NCBI RefSeq assembly: GCF_937616625.2 | Contig: NC_065576.1 | Location: forward strand, 11,100,501 to 11,164,500 | Direction of reading: 5' to 3' | DNA from: Mercurialis annua | Taxonomy: Eukaryota > Streptophyta > Magnoliopsida > Malpighiales > Euphorbiaceae | Length of the DNA: 64,000 bases | Shown: one piece after another, positions 46,485 through 59,444 of the stretch | How the letters are laid out: each line of letters begins with the position of its first letter | Numbering within the stretch: position 1 is the first letter of the stretch | Made by a program: the position numbers and the translations under genes | The notes under the pieces: model-generated | What the model saw: only the letters and a program-made list of their open reading frames with translations | The model's database searches: none | What the model was told of the DNA's origin: nothing

Positions 46485-49400
46485 GTAAGTCCTTAATTTC
46501 TACAGTTATCAAGGTTTTTGATCCTTTTTAATGTCGTTTCCTTTGAATTTTATTTCATGGAATTGTTGAGGAGGTATTTCATTTTCTATTAAACAGAGGG
46601 CTATCAGTTCTTTTATTTTCCAACACCAACTATCTTTAGCTGGCATTATTGAGACTAAAAAGGAGTTGATAGATGATTTTCTTGTTAGTCGTTTGTGGCC
46701 TCACTTTGATTATAAATTCTGTTTTTTGCCTTTTTCTCGAGCCTTTGGAGGCCTGCTGTGTATCTGGGATTCAAAGGTTCTTACTGCCTCAAGAATTCTT
46801 GTTTTTCAAAGATGGATTTGTATTGATTTTGATTGCTCATGAGTTTCTTTTCGATATGTTTTGGTCTATGGATGCTCGCAAGCTGTTGATAGAGCCGTTC
46901 TTTGGTCTAATATTCTTCCTGAACTCCAAACAGATATGATTTACTTCTTGATTGGTGATTTTAATAAGATTTTTCTTCCGTCTGATCGGCTCAATTGCGA
47001 GGGATTTTCTACTAGCATGAAACAGTTGTCAGAATTCATTCAAGCTTTAAATCTCTTAGAAGTTAATCTTCAAGGTTGTTTATTTACCTGGCACAATAAC
47101 CAATCGCGCTCTAAGACTGATCGTTGTTTTATTTCAGCCAATGCTTTCATTTCTTGGCCGTGCTTATCGCTTAAAACTCTGTCAAGAAACTTCTCAGATC
47201 ATTATCCTCTTTTATTTCGTTCAGTTGCGTCTGTTGATTGGGGTCCTAAGCCATTCAAATCGATTAATGCTTGGTGGATCAATACTTCTTTTTATGATTT
47301 TGTGGCTTCATCTTGGTGTGATATCTCGGCAGCCCCAGATAATAAGAGTTTCATTCTAAAACTTAAAGCGTTGATAGGGTTAATCAAGGACTGGAATATC
47401 AACTGCTTTGGCAATCTAAACTTAAGATTTGATGTGATTCAAACTTCAATTGAGACCTTAGAAAGAGATGCAGATTATCAGATTCTTTCATTAGAGGAAA
47501 TTATCAATTTGAATGTTCTCCATACTCAGTCCATTCCAGGAATAATCTTATTACTGAGTTGGTTGTGGATAATCAACGTTTTAGTACTCCGAATACCATT
47601 AAACTTCACGCCCATCTCTTTTTTAAGAATTTGTACACGCCGCGTACTGCTATTGAATATTCCATTGATTCTTTGTCTATTAGAAGGCTATCTGACAATC
47701 AAGCTGCGACCCTTACTTATTCTTTTATGGAAGAAGAGATTTATCTCACTCTTCTTGGGTGTGATAATAACAAAGTGCCAGGGCCGGATGGTTTCAACTT
47801 TTTCTTCTACAAGAAGGCGTGGAAGATTTTGGAAAACGATATTCTTGACTTATTTTTCAGCTTTCATCGTACTGGGTCTTTTCCTGCAAGTTTAAATACT
47901 GCTTTCTTGGTCCTCATTCCAAAGCTGAAAGGTGCTACAGATATTAAGGACTTTTTCCCTATAAGTATGATTAATGGGATTCTTAAACTTTTTTTTGAAG
48001 TGTTAGCAAATAGGTTATCTTCCTTACTTCCTCTGCTTATTTCTGAAAATCAGTTTGGTTTTATATAAGGAAGAAACACACATGATTGTCATATGATTGC
48101 CTCGGATTTGATTTATCTAGCGCATAGCCGCAAAGATCAAGTTTTTCTCATTAAGCTTGATTTTAAGAAAGCATTTGATTCCATCTCTTGGGACTTGATT
48201 TTTAAAATGCTTGCTAGAATGAATTTCGATGTCACTTGGATCAATTGGATTTCCTATTTCTTTAAGTCCTCTCAATTATATGCCCTTCTAAACGGCAATC
48301 CGAGTAAAAACTTCAGTATGAGAAGAGGAGTGCGACAAGGAGATCCAATTTCCCCCATGCTTTTTGCCCTTGCAGTTTAAAGTCTAAAAGATTTATTCAG
48401 TCAAGCAGTTTGTTTGGGTCTTATAGGCGGTATTCATGTAGATGGATATGCTGAACCTATTTCTATCCTGCAGTTTGCAGATGATACTCTTCTTTTTGTG
48501 CCTTAAGATTTGGAGATGATCAAGAATTTATTGAGAATCCTTAGATGCTTTGAGTTAGTGTCTGGCCTTGAAATTAATTTTCAAAAATCATCTATCATTG
48601 GTATCAACATAGATGATCATTCTATTTTAGAAGCTTCAGGCATTCTTAATTGCAAAACTGAAGAACTGCCAATTACTTAACTTGGGCTCCCTTTTTCTCT
48701 CAAGCCGGTCAAAGAGAAGCATTGGGATTTGGTTATTAGCAATTTTCCATCTCAGCTTGCAGGATGGAAAGGTAATCTGATATCTCCGGCTGGTCGCCTT
48801 ACTTTGATTAAGTTCGTACTTTTCCAGTCTACATGTTTAATATTTATGCACTTTTAACATTTCCAACTCTGTAGTTTTGTCGTTAGAGAAATCCATGTGT
48901 CGTTTTTTATAGAGTGGGTTGGCAACTTCTGTGGGTTTCAGTAAGGTTTCATAGGATGAAGTGTGCTTGCCTTTTGTGGATGGAGGCTTAAGCGTTACTC
49001 CTTTGAAAATAATAAACCAAAGTTTGCTTTGAAAAGGGATTGTTAGTTCTTGTAGCTCTCAGTTCATGTCTTTAATTGGTTATCGAAGAGGTTGATGTTC
49101 GTCGTTTATCACACTTGTGGAAAGGAATACACTCAGTATGTGTCATAAATCAGCAGGCCTGGCAAGCCTTTAAATCAGAACTTAGTATAATCGTGGGTTT
49201 GGGAGATAATATTAGATTTTGGCATGCAAATTGGACTGATAACAGGGCCCTTCAACTGCAGTTTCCTTCTCTGTTTGCTCTTAGCCGTACTAAGGACTGT
49301 TCAGTGGCTGATTTTTTCGACTCCAATCAGCAGCTGTTTCGTTTCAGCTGGCAACGCAAGCTTCGCGTGGGAGAACAGGCGCAGCTTCAGCTCCTTCAGC

Positions 49401-50108
49401 AGCAAATCTCTGGTCACTGTCCTTCTATCAAACCTGATAAGTTCCATTGGAGGGGGAAGTTATACACGACAGCAGCTTTTACTGGTCTTCGGCAGAGTTT
49501 GATTCTTCGTATTGATCCTCTCTATGGCATGGTTTAGAAATTCAAACTTCCGCCTCGTATTAATTTTTTTATGTGGCTTTTGGCTAGAGATAGAATATCC
49601 TCGAATGTTTCTTTGATTCGTATAGGAGTCCCGTCTATCAGTCCTTCTTGTGTGCTTTGTTTTGAGGAAGAATCCAGCATTCACATTGTTCTCCATTGTC
49701 GTTTCGCTTGGCATGTTTGGAACACAGTGTTGAACTTGTGCAATTTTCAATGGGTAGCCCCGGGCTCAATTCATCAATTCTTTAATTTATGGAGCAATTT
49801 ATCAAACAGGAGATATCAGATTTTGTGGCAAACAATTTGGTTCTTCTTTATTTAGGAGTTGTGGAAATCAAGAAACAAGAGAGTTTCCAGTCAACTTTGG
49901 ATGGATGCCGACTCATTAGTTTATTCTACAATCTGTACAGCGGTGACATTCTACTAGGACAACAACAAGGATTTTGATTATTCGACTAATGATGTCTGTA
50001 TGAACTTGATTTTTTTTCTATAATTTCATATAGCCTTTCTTTTTTCAAAGACTTTTGCCTTCCACTGCTTTGTGGATGAGCTAATATAATAATTATTTTT
50101 CCAAAAAA
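45036..50108 (+). mobile_element. LINE, near full length, decayed
   Basis: ORF1, a short spacer, ORF2 and a 3' tail (CTTTGTGGATGAGCTAATAT...CCAAAAAAAG). ORF2 lacks the RNase H domain seen in the other LINEs in the window, so this is a different lineage or a 3' variant. The 5' side abuts the hAT-type element. No target duplication identified. Confidence 0.8.
46531..49977 (+). pseudogene. LINE ORF2 relic: endonuclease, RT, zf-RVT
   Basis: The start ATG at 46531 gives FISWNC followed by a stop. Blocks in order: APE endonuclease (IIETKKE...; YFLIGDFNKIF; SDHYPLLF), RT (KVPGPDGFNFFFYKKAW; IKLDFKKAFDSISWDLI; MRRGVRQGDPISPMLFAL; LQFADDTLLF), thumb (GLPFSLKP), and zf-RVT (PPRINFFMWLLARDRISS...CVLCFEEESSIHIVLHC). 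The catalytic FADD is intact, but at least six in-frame stops and several frameshifts (one near 47530) kill it. Confidence 0.85.
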
Positions 50109-50650
50109 AGTAAAAGATACAAAAAGTTCTCGTACTTTCCATGAAAGTACAGATAAACCTTTAAATTAATCTTTGAAACAATTGATCACCTCTGTTTTTA
50201 AAACATAATAATTAAAGTCTTCCATCCGTCACTGTTATAAACAACTGCTAATTGCTTACGTATTTTTCGTAACCTTATAGGAGAAAGGTTCAAAAATAAC
50301 TTTAATGTTTAAAATATTTACCAATTTATATTTATGAATTTTTTTATTACTTTTTTTCACCCTATTCTTCCTTTAAAAATCAATAATTAAACAATATTTC
50401 AAATTAAAATATTTTAAAAAATAACCGACCTCTAGCGACTAGAGTTTTTTTCCTCACCTATTCAATACCACTTCACCTAATTATTGGTGTTTATTCATCT
50501 TCTTCACTTCTCTCCGGCGAGCGGAATTATTATTCTTCATCTTTTCCACTTTTCTCCTCCTTCCACCCATCTCTTTCGCCATCACCTCCACCCACCTCCA
50601 TGGCCACCACCTCCACCTTTAGTCGCCGTCACACTTAGCCGCCATTTCCC
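50109..50650. other. intergenic, C-rich patch
   Basis: 50484-50640 is a pyrimidine-rich, CCACC-repeating stretch with an open but unconvincing frame. The rest is AT-rich. Confidence 0.4.
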
Positions 50651-50679
50651 TTTGGTTTTCGGTAGTCTCAGACAGCTCT

Positions 50680-52092
50680 AGACTATTAGATTGACATGAT
50701 TAATACAACTAACTTGTCTCATCTTTGGCATGGCGTTGACTCAATTTTATGTCAACAATTCTCTAGTTTGGGAAAGTTTTATGGGGTAATGAGTATGAGA
50801 TTGGGAAATGGAGATAATAATAATTTCTGGAATGATGTTTGAATTGGAAATGAAGCCTTATTTTCAAGCTTTCCAAGGCTGTTCAGTATAACAACAAACA
50901 AGAACGATTATTTTTCTGATCTATTTGACAACCAACTCGGGTGGTTTAATTTGTTTTTTAAGCTATCGTCTTCGGCTAGGAGATCAATATCTGCTTTTTT
51001 GTTTCCAGGATCAACTGCAAACCCGCCTGCCGAGTCCTCTTCATCCAGACATCAGCTGCTAGAACTAGAAAGACAGATATACATCAACAATAATGATAAA
51101 GATGTTACATCTAGGTACACAGTTTGCTCTTAGGGGCCGTTTGGTTCAAGGTTGGGAATGGGAATCGGAATGGAAATCAGAATGAGAAGTAATGAGAATG
51201 GAAATGATTGTTTTCATTTTATGTTTGGTTCAAAATTAGTGTATGAATGGGAATGGATAAAGTTTAATAAAAAAAGTTATTTATTATTTACTAAAAATAC
51301 TTTTTTAAATATTTTTTTACATAAAAAAATAAAATTATTTTAAAAAAAATTAAAAAAATATTTTCGAAAAAATTAAAAAAATAATTTTTGAAAAAATTAT
51401 TTAAAAAAATTATTTAAAAAACTTATTTAAAAAAACTTATTTAAAAAAAATTCGTAAAAAAGCTTTTTTTATTATTTTAAGTATATTTTTTAAAATATAT
51501 ATTTAAAAATAATTTTTTAACAATTATATATTTATTATTTATTATTAAAATATTTTATAAAATTTTGATTCCCATTCCTAAAAGTCCATTCCCATGGGGT
51601 AAAGGGGGAATGGGTGATTCCCATTGAGGGGTAATCACATTTCCATTCCCTAGTAAAATTTGACAAAACAAATAGAAACAATGGGAATCATTCCCATACC
51701 CATTCTCATTCCCCTCTTTTTATGGCGAACCAAACAGCCCCTTAATTTAGTTGCCGTGGTTTTTTGTTTTTCGAAGTTTAAGCTTCCTCTTTGTATCCAC
51801 TTTTTTTATGGTTGTTGGCTAGAGATAGAATATTTTCGGATGTTTCTTTAATGAATCGAGGTATTTTGTTATCGGATAATTCTCTTATTATTCTTTATGC
51901 TTGGGCGATGAAACTAATTTATAATAGTCTTCATTGTCGTTTTACTTGGCTTGTTTGACTTTCTTTGCTTCAAATGTGTAATATTCATTGGATGGATCCT
52001 TATTCTCTACGTGATTTCTTTTATCATTGAAATTCTCTTTCGAATAAGAGATACCAAGGTTTTTGGCAGACAATACAGTTTTATTGTGTTTG
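50680..52092 (+). pseudogene. LINE relic: RT-to-zf-RVT region
   Basis: 50690-51129 encodes SHLWHGV...MRLGNGDNNNFWNDV-stop-IGNEALFSSFPRLFS and the low-complexity linker. After a Harbinger MITE, 51745-52092 continues with the zf-RVT block (LPLCIHFF...GLEIEYF; NSLHCRFTWL). It resumes after the hAT insertion at 62561. 5'-truncated, with many stops. Confidence 0.75.
51133..51741. mobile_element. PIF/Harbinger-type MITE
   Basis: Termini GGGGCCGTTTGGTTC and (inverted) GGGGCTGTTTGGTTC, flanked by TTA at 51130-51132 and 51742-51744. Subterminal ATGGGAATGGGAATC repeats and an A/T-rich centre. Confidence 0.92.
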
Positions 52093-52679
52093 AGGATGGT
52101 AAGGGGTGTAAATGAACCGAGCCGAGCCGAGTTTTGGAGTGTTCATGTTCGGCTCGTTTAGCGAACAAGGTGTTCATGTTCGGTTCATGTTCAGTCGAGC
52201 TTTGAATAGAGTGTTCATGTTCGGTTCATTTAAATTTATAGTATTCATGTTCGGTTTGTGTTCAGCTCGTGTTCGTTCGTTTAGCCGCTAAACGAACAAG
52301 TTCACGAATGAGCTCACGAACGAGCTTGATAAGTACTAAACGAGCTCGTTCATGAACGAGCTCGCGAACGAACTCGATAAGTACTAAACGAGCTCGCGAA
52401 CGAACTCGATAAGTACTAAATGAGCTCGTTTGTGAGCCCGCTCGTTTAGCGGATAAATGAACGAACACGAACTTTTAAACGAACAAACACAATATGAGTT
52501 GAATAAATTAAAAACAATCTAATCGAACTCGTTCACGAATATGAGCTGAATAAATTAGAAACATAATTATACAAATTAATCTAAATATGAATTAGTTCGC
52601 GAACACCTAATCGAGTTTCTAAACGAGTTTGTTCGTGAACTATATACAAGCTCGTTCACGAACTTCACTACAAAAAAAA

Positions 52680-53040
52680 CTGGAAATTGTGACAGATTTT
52701 TGTGACGGAATAAATCTGTCACTATTTATGATGGAATTGTGATAAAATTGTGACAGAATTTGAAGTTTGTGACGGATTTGTGACGGAAAAAAATAATTTA
52801 ATTTTCTTTTGTTTAGCTGATTTTTATGACAGAAAAGTGACGGAGTTGTAACAGATATTAGTGACGAATTTAGATTCCGTAACAAATTACTTTTTAGTAA
52901 CAAAATTGTGACGGATTTGTCCGTCACTTATATTTGTGACGGAACAGGCCGTCACAAATAAAAAAATATGGATAACCGTCACAATTCCGTCACAAAGCTG
53001 TGACGGAATTGTGACAATTATTCCGTCAAAAATTAAGTGA
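52680..53040. repeat. 5' subterminal transposase-binding repeats
   Basis: At least fifteen TTGTGACGGA / TCCGTCACAA variants in both orientations. The partner zone is 61780-62320. In En/Spm such motifs bind TnpA. Confidence 0.85.
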
Positions 53041-53231
53041 CAATTATTTCATTTAGGCAAATCGTATCTCTTCGTCCTTACTCTTCTCATTCTAACTTTT
53101 AGGGTTTGTGTATTATATGGCCTACTCTTATCAGTAATCATTCCTGATTAGGCTTAACAATCTTCCCTACTCTTCGTCCCTACTCTTCTCTCTTCCCTTT
53201 TAAATTGCATTTTCATTTTGAGAAATCCACC

Positions 53232-53908
53232 ATGGAGCGTTTTGAATTTGTTAATCCGTCTGGTCTATTGCAGCAACACCGTCATGGAGGTTTCTCGTTT
53301 ATTTAGAAGCGTTTCTCGTTTATTGTTGTTAGGCTATCAAACTTTTAATGTAAGTTCACCTAATTGATTTGATTTTGCCCTAATATTTTCAGTTTAAGTT
53401 TAGTTAATTGATTTTTCCCTAACTTTAAATGTTGTATGCGAGGTTAATCTCAGTTTAAGTTTACCTAATTGATTTGATTTTACCCTAATATTTTCAATTT
53501 AAGTTTAGTTAATTGATTTTCCCCTAACTTTAAATGTTGTATGCGAAATTAGTTTCAGTTTAAGTTTACCTAATTGATTTTGCCCTAACTTTCAATGTTG
53601 TATGCGAAATTAGACTCAGTTTAAGTTTACTTAATTGATTTTACCCTAACTTTCAATGTTGACAGTTTAAGTTTACCTAATTGATTCTGCTACTCTCCAT
53701 TGTTGATGTGTGATAAAGATTTCAAGCTTTTATTGAATTAGTATTCAGTTAATTTCACTACCTTATATTTTCTCACTTTAAGTTCACCTAATTGATTTTT
53801 CTCTAACTTTTAATTTTGTATGTGAAACCTGCAGATTCCGATGATGACTCATTACCGGAAGGATGGACTGTTAAAGTCAAAGTAACAACCGCTGGTAAAA
53901 AGTACAAG
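53232..53908 (+). pseudogene. captured MBD-like exons inside the CACTA element
   Basis: Exon 53232-53289 (ATG, 58 nt) ends GGAG|GTTTC, and the next exon 53835-53908 follows CCTGCAG. They join in frame to 44 codons ending SLPEGWTVKVKVTTAGKKYK before a donor AAG|GTAACT. The LP-x-GW-x-V-x-V-x(4)-GKKYK pattern is the start of a plant methyl-CpG-binding domain. A WW domain is a weaker alternative. The rest of an MBD is not found downstream. 54755-54797 is another GCAG...GGT-bracketed exon-like piece of unknown kin. Its position, upstream of tnpD in the same orientation, suggests host gene capture. The remaining 53909-55178 holds intron-like AT-rich sequence and presumably the tnpD leader. Confidence 0.5.
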
Positions 53909-55178
53909 GTAACTCATCTTCTGCTGTTACTAAATCTATATTAATTAATTTAACCACTGCTCATATTTACTCAAAGCTTGAATCTCTTCAAGATTCTCAC
54001 AGAAATCTAAATCTGACAAACATACCAAATTTGACTTCACTTCATGTTCGTGATTCAACAAGAATACTAATTTGCTTTTTTTAAACTAATTTGCTGATCT
54101 TTCATGCTAAGTATGAGGTTAAATGAACTTTGCATGACTAACTATGGATCCAGTTGTCATAGCTTGTTATGCTTAGTGCTTTTAAGCAACCCTGACTTAT
54201 ATTGAATTTACTGTATCTTTTATTGAGTTATAGGCTTAATTGGTCTTTCACTAAGTGGTTTTATTGAACTTGACCGTAAATTGAAAATTATTAATTGTAT
54301 GAACTAGGAAGTCCCAATTAGTACTTTGGAAGATGTTTAACTAGGGAAAAGTGAACTGTGATTTTTTTATAGTAGAGAAACGAATGTTAATATTTGTTAC
54401 ATTTGTCTTTATTGCGTGTGCAAATTGAGGATGAGTTTCAGCTGTTTATTAATGGTCTTATTTGAATTTTAGGGTATTTTATTTCTATTGTTATGGATTT
54501 TTGTTTGATTTTTTGTTTGATTTATCTTGTAGTGGGAGGAGAGACTCTGGACCCGTTTGTTATTTTAGCTAAGCCTACATGTAAGGAGGCCCTTGTAGTA
54601 TGTGAAATTACTCTTAGTTTATGTAATTGATTTGATTCTTTCCTAACATTTTAAATTATACTTTTTCATACTTTCAGTGAATTTACTTTTTTAAAAGATA
54701 CAAAGGAGCTGTTGCTGTGCTTTTCTCTTGTTGCGTTTTTCTTCCCTTCTGCAGTTGCCGTTGATCTTCTTGCCATTGGTGCATTTCAGAAACTGAGGTT
54801 AGTAATTAGCTAAAATTTATTTGTCTTAGTTGTTATTCTGATTGTAGAAACGACGTTATACTTTTCAAGTGTTTGCATTATTGAGGTGGAGATGCATTAG
54901 TGACGTTATACATTTCAAGTATTTGCATTAGTGACGTTATATTTTTCAATTTGACTGTTAATTCTTACAATTTCATGAATTAGAACCTATACAACGTCTG
55001 AAACATGACTTTTTACATTTCGAAAAATGAACACCTCTCAAATTGATAGTTTTAATTTTAAATATTTTTGTATTTGTCTGTTTGAATTTTTTTATATTTG
55101 TTAGCTGTTAAAATATGTGCTATTTTTTCCAAAGGAACAGAACAGCTAAAAAATTCTTATTAGGGTCTAAATAAGAAC

Positions 55179-58100
55179 ATGAATCGAGAATGGATGTATG
55201 TTAGATATGAAGGTGGATATTTGCATCCACGGTTTATACAAGGGGTGGAGGAATTTGTTGATTTTGCAAAAATGCATCCCGATTGCATGAATGGTGAGAA
55301 GATAAGATGTCCGTGTGATCATAAAAAATGCAGAAACAAGGGTTATCTTGAGGAGGTTACAGTGAAATGTCATCTTGCAAAGTATGGGTTCATGAAAAAC
55401 TATAATTGCTGGTATTGTCATGGAGAAACTTTTGTACCCAATATAATCCAAGCTACTCCCAACATAGATTTAGAACATGAATCCCCTGAAACTGAAACAA
55501 TTAATCATGGCGATTTCTTTCGATCAATGATGCAAGATGTCATTGGTCCTTCTCAATTTCCTAATGTAGTGGAAGAGGACCCGAATTTGGAAGCCCAACG
55601 TTTGTATGACATGCTTCGGGCATCTGAACAAGAGTTGTGGGAAGGAAATCCGGGAGGACATTCTCAATTATCTGCTGTTGCGAGATTGATGAATTTAAAG
55701 GCGGAGTTTCATTTTTCAGAAAGGTTATATGATGAATTTTGTAAGTTTTTGGCAGAGATTTTACCTCAAGATAACACAATGACTGACAGTTTTTATAGCA
55801 CGAAGAAGTTAGTTAGAAATTTAGGTTTGCCAGTAGAGATCATTGACTGCTGCAATAGGGGGTGCATGTTATTTTGGAACGAAGATATTCATCTTAATGA
55901 GTGTAAGGTGTGTGGTCATGCTCGGTATAAGAAACTAGGAGGTGCTGGCAATCGCAAAAAAAACATACCTTACAAAAAAATGCACTATTTTCCTATCACA
56001 CCACGACTTCAGAGGTTGTATGCCTCAAATTCAACAGCAAAGCATATGAGGTGGCATGGTGAACATGAATGGGAAGAAGATGGCATAATGCAGCATTGTT
56101 CGGATTCTCCAGCTTGGAAGCATTTTAATGAGGTGAATCCCTCATTTGCTTCTGAGGTTCGCAATGTTAGATTGGGTTTGTGCACCGACGGATTCCAACC
56201 TTTTGGACAAACAGGGAGACAATATTCATCTTGGCCTGTAATAATGACACCATACAATCTTCCACCTGGTATGTGTATGAAAGATGAATATATGTTCTTA
56301 TCAGTAATCATTCCGGGGCCTAACAATCCAAAAGAAAATTTGGACGTTTTCTTGCAGCCTCTAATTGCCGAGTTGAAACAGTTGTGGGTTGTTGGTGTGA
56401 ACACATATGATATTTCAACAAAGCAGAATTTTCAAATGAGAGCTGGTCTTATGTGGACGATCAGTGATTTTCCAGCGTACTCGATGTTATCAGGCTGGAG
56501 TACGGCAGGAAAGTTGGCATGTCCTCACTGTATGAGTGATTCTGATGCATTTCAATTAACTAATGGTGGCAAGACGTCATGGTTTGACAACCATAGAAAA
56601 TTTCTACCATCAGGTCATCCATTTAGAAGAAATAAGAAATGGTTTAAAAAGGGAAATATAGTAGAGGATGATGCACCTCATATTAGATCTGGTTCAGAAT
56701 TACTAGATGAAATTGAGTATCTTGGCCTACTAAAAGTAACCGAGATTGATGCAGCGGAAGTAAATGCTGGTATTTCTAAATCTTTTGGATGTGGGTGGAA
56801 GAAAAGAAGTATTTTTTGGGATTTGCCTTATTGGAGTACTAACTTAATAAGGCACAACTTGGATGTCATGCACATTGAAAAAAACTTCTTTGATAATATT
56901 TTCAATACAGTGCTAAATGTCCCGGGTAAAACAAAAGACAATGCCAAGTCGAGAGAAGATTTGAAAGAGTTTTGTTGTCGCCCGGAGCTGCACAAAGATG
57001 AAAGCACCGGAAAATATCCAAAAGCTTATTTCACTCTTGACAAAAAAGAGAGAGAAGAATTGTGTAAATGGGTCAGAGAACTCAAGTTCCCCGATGGGTA
57101 TGTTTCCAACATGGGTCGATGTGTTGACATGAAGAAATTAAAATTTTACGGGATGAAGAGCCATGATTGTCATGTGTTTCTCCAAAGACTTATTCCAATT
57201 GCATTTCGTGAATTACTACCGAAAAATGTATGGCAAGCATTGACAGAACTAAGTCTTTTCTTTAAAAATCTAACATCAACCGTTATTAAAAGGGATGAAA
57301 TTATACGGTTAGAGCAAGAGATTCCCACAATCTTATGCAAGCTCGAGCGTATATTTCCTCCAAGTTTCTTTGATTCAATGGAGCACCTTCCTGTTCATTT
57401 GGCCTATGAAGCACGAATAGCTGGCCCAGTCCAATACCGATGGATGTATCCTTTTGAGAGGTACGCAACAATAAGAACAATGTCTATTGCCTAAATTGTG
57501 ATGCAACTGTTCTAAATAAATGATATTCTTGTAGGTACCTTCGCAGGTTGAAAAATAATGTGAAAAATAAATCCCAAGTTGAAGGTTCGATTGCCAATGC
57601 ATACTTAGTCGAAGAAACTGCTTCATTTTGTGCACACTACTTCACACCTACTATTCATACACGGCATAGGAGAGTACCACGTAATGATGACGGTGGAGTT
57701 GATATAAGAGCAGTTTCGGGTATGCTGTCAATTTTCAAACATCCCGGTCGATTCATGGGTCAGGCTAAATCTCGATTTTTGGAGCAGAAAGACTATGATG
57801 CAGCTCATACTTATATTCTTTTGAATTGCATTGAAGCTAAACCATATATTGAGTAAGTTTATATACAATTTTAATATGGATTTGTGTTCTACTGTTGAAT
57901 CTAAGTAATTATTCCATCTTTCAGAATATTTGAAGATCAGTTACGTCTCAATAATCCAAATATCACTCAGAATGATGTTGATTTAAAATTAGAAAATGAC
58001 TTTGCAGCCTGGTTTGAAAAATATGTGAGTAGACATCTCAATATTTTTCATCAATAATAAATATAGGTTACAACTTAATGTGATAATCTGCGTTTTTATC

Positions 58101-58837
58101 AGGCACATAGTTCATCTTCAAACATCACAAACCCTATTATGCGTGACCTAGCTAAAGGTCCGTTGCATAAGGTGCAATGTTACTCTGGATACTATATCAA
58201 TGGGTATAGGTTTCATACAGAAGGGCATAGTTCAAAAAGGCTAACGAAGAATAGCGGAGTGTGCATTAGAGGTTCGAATCAAAGTGCAGGTTTACTTGAC
58301 TATTACGGTCGGTTGACAGATATTTTAGAATTGGATTATCCTGCATTGCCGATGAAAAAAATTGTTTTATTCAAGTGCTCATGGTTTGATCCTACTCTAA
58401 GGCTGGGTACAAGAGTGCACCCACAGTACAAGCTTGTTGATGTCAATAGTCGTAAAGTTTTCAACAAATATGAACCATTTATCATGGCTATTCAAGCTGA
58501 ACAGGTGCACTATGTAAATTATCCATCGTCGAAGCGAAGCGAGTGGTTGGCAGTTTGTAAGATTAAACCAAGGTCTACTGTGGAGTTACCTGAAGCAAGA
58601 AAAATAATACCGCCGTCAATGATTTCAGCATATCAAGAGGATTCTTTTGAGCAACATGAGATAGATAGTGAAGTTGATGCATACCAAACTTTAAGAGATC
58701 CAAATGGTTCTTTCACTGAAATAGACGATGTCGATGATGTTGACTATGACTTAGAAGAAGACTTAGATGAGGATGACGATGATGATGTTGATGAGGAGGA
58801 GGAGGAGGATGGTGATTTTGAGAATGATGACTATTAA
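55179..58837 (+). CDS. tnpD: CACTA transposase, TnpD-like
   Basis: Exons 55179-57460, 57535-57852, 57925-58024 and 58103-58837. All junctions are GT-AG and in phase, giving 1144 aa with no internal stop. Domains: Transpos_assoc zinc-binding N-terminus (about 5-85; MYVRYEGG, CPCDHKKCRN, CWYCHGE), Transposase_21 catalytic core (about 300-560; LCTDGFQPFG with Asp337, YMFLSVIIPGPNNPKENLDVFLQPL), DUF4218 (about 640-800), DUF4216 (about 940-1035), and a very acidic tail (EEDLDEDDDDDVDEEEEEDGDFE). It should bind element ends and cut them in the nucleus together with the TnpA-like partner. Translation start MNREWMY is at the family N-terminus. Nothing is missing by eye. Confidence 0.93.
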
Positions 58838-59444
58838 ATTAATGTGATAAGATTATTATTGAGAACTTCTTTAATTTTGATGCTTAGAAAACTTCTTTAA
58901 TTTGATGTTTTATTGTGTCCTGCTCTATATATAAGAGCATTGCTTTATATTATAGCAAGGGTTTTGTTTGTTTATATCTTTTTTTTGTCCTAGTTTCTTC
59001 CCTGTTAAGTGCCTTGCATACTTTTTATTTAATTTGATTACCATACTTGTTAGAACTTAGTTGTCATATACGATGCTCTATATTTAGTAGTTTAATAATG
59101 ATAAATGCTGATAAGTTGGTTGGTTTAAAGATGGATAGTAGTGTTACTGTTATTTCTATTTTTTGCAGGTTGCGTTGGGTGATTTTTGGATTCCAGAGTA
59201 ATTCTTCATAGATCACCCTGGTGCTGTGCGTATTACTATAGCTCAGGTAAAGATAAGTCTCGTGTTACCATAAATACTATTATTATCTTTGCTCTATTGG
59301 AAATAAACCTGAATTTATTATGCCTTTCTTCTCTATAATAACGAGATCATTCTAGATCTTCTATATTATGATATGTATTTGAATTAGTCATTATTAGTGC
59401 TATTTGATTTTATGAGCTGAATGAAATGATTTTTGTTTTCAGAT

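Noticed and set aside
50484..50681. 65-codon Pro/His-rich frame
   Set aside because: Product of a CCACC-rich stretch without domain, start context or partner exon.
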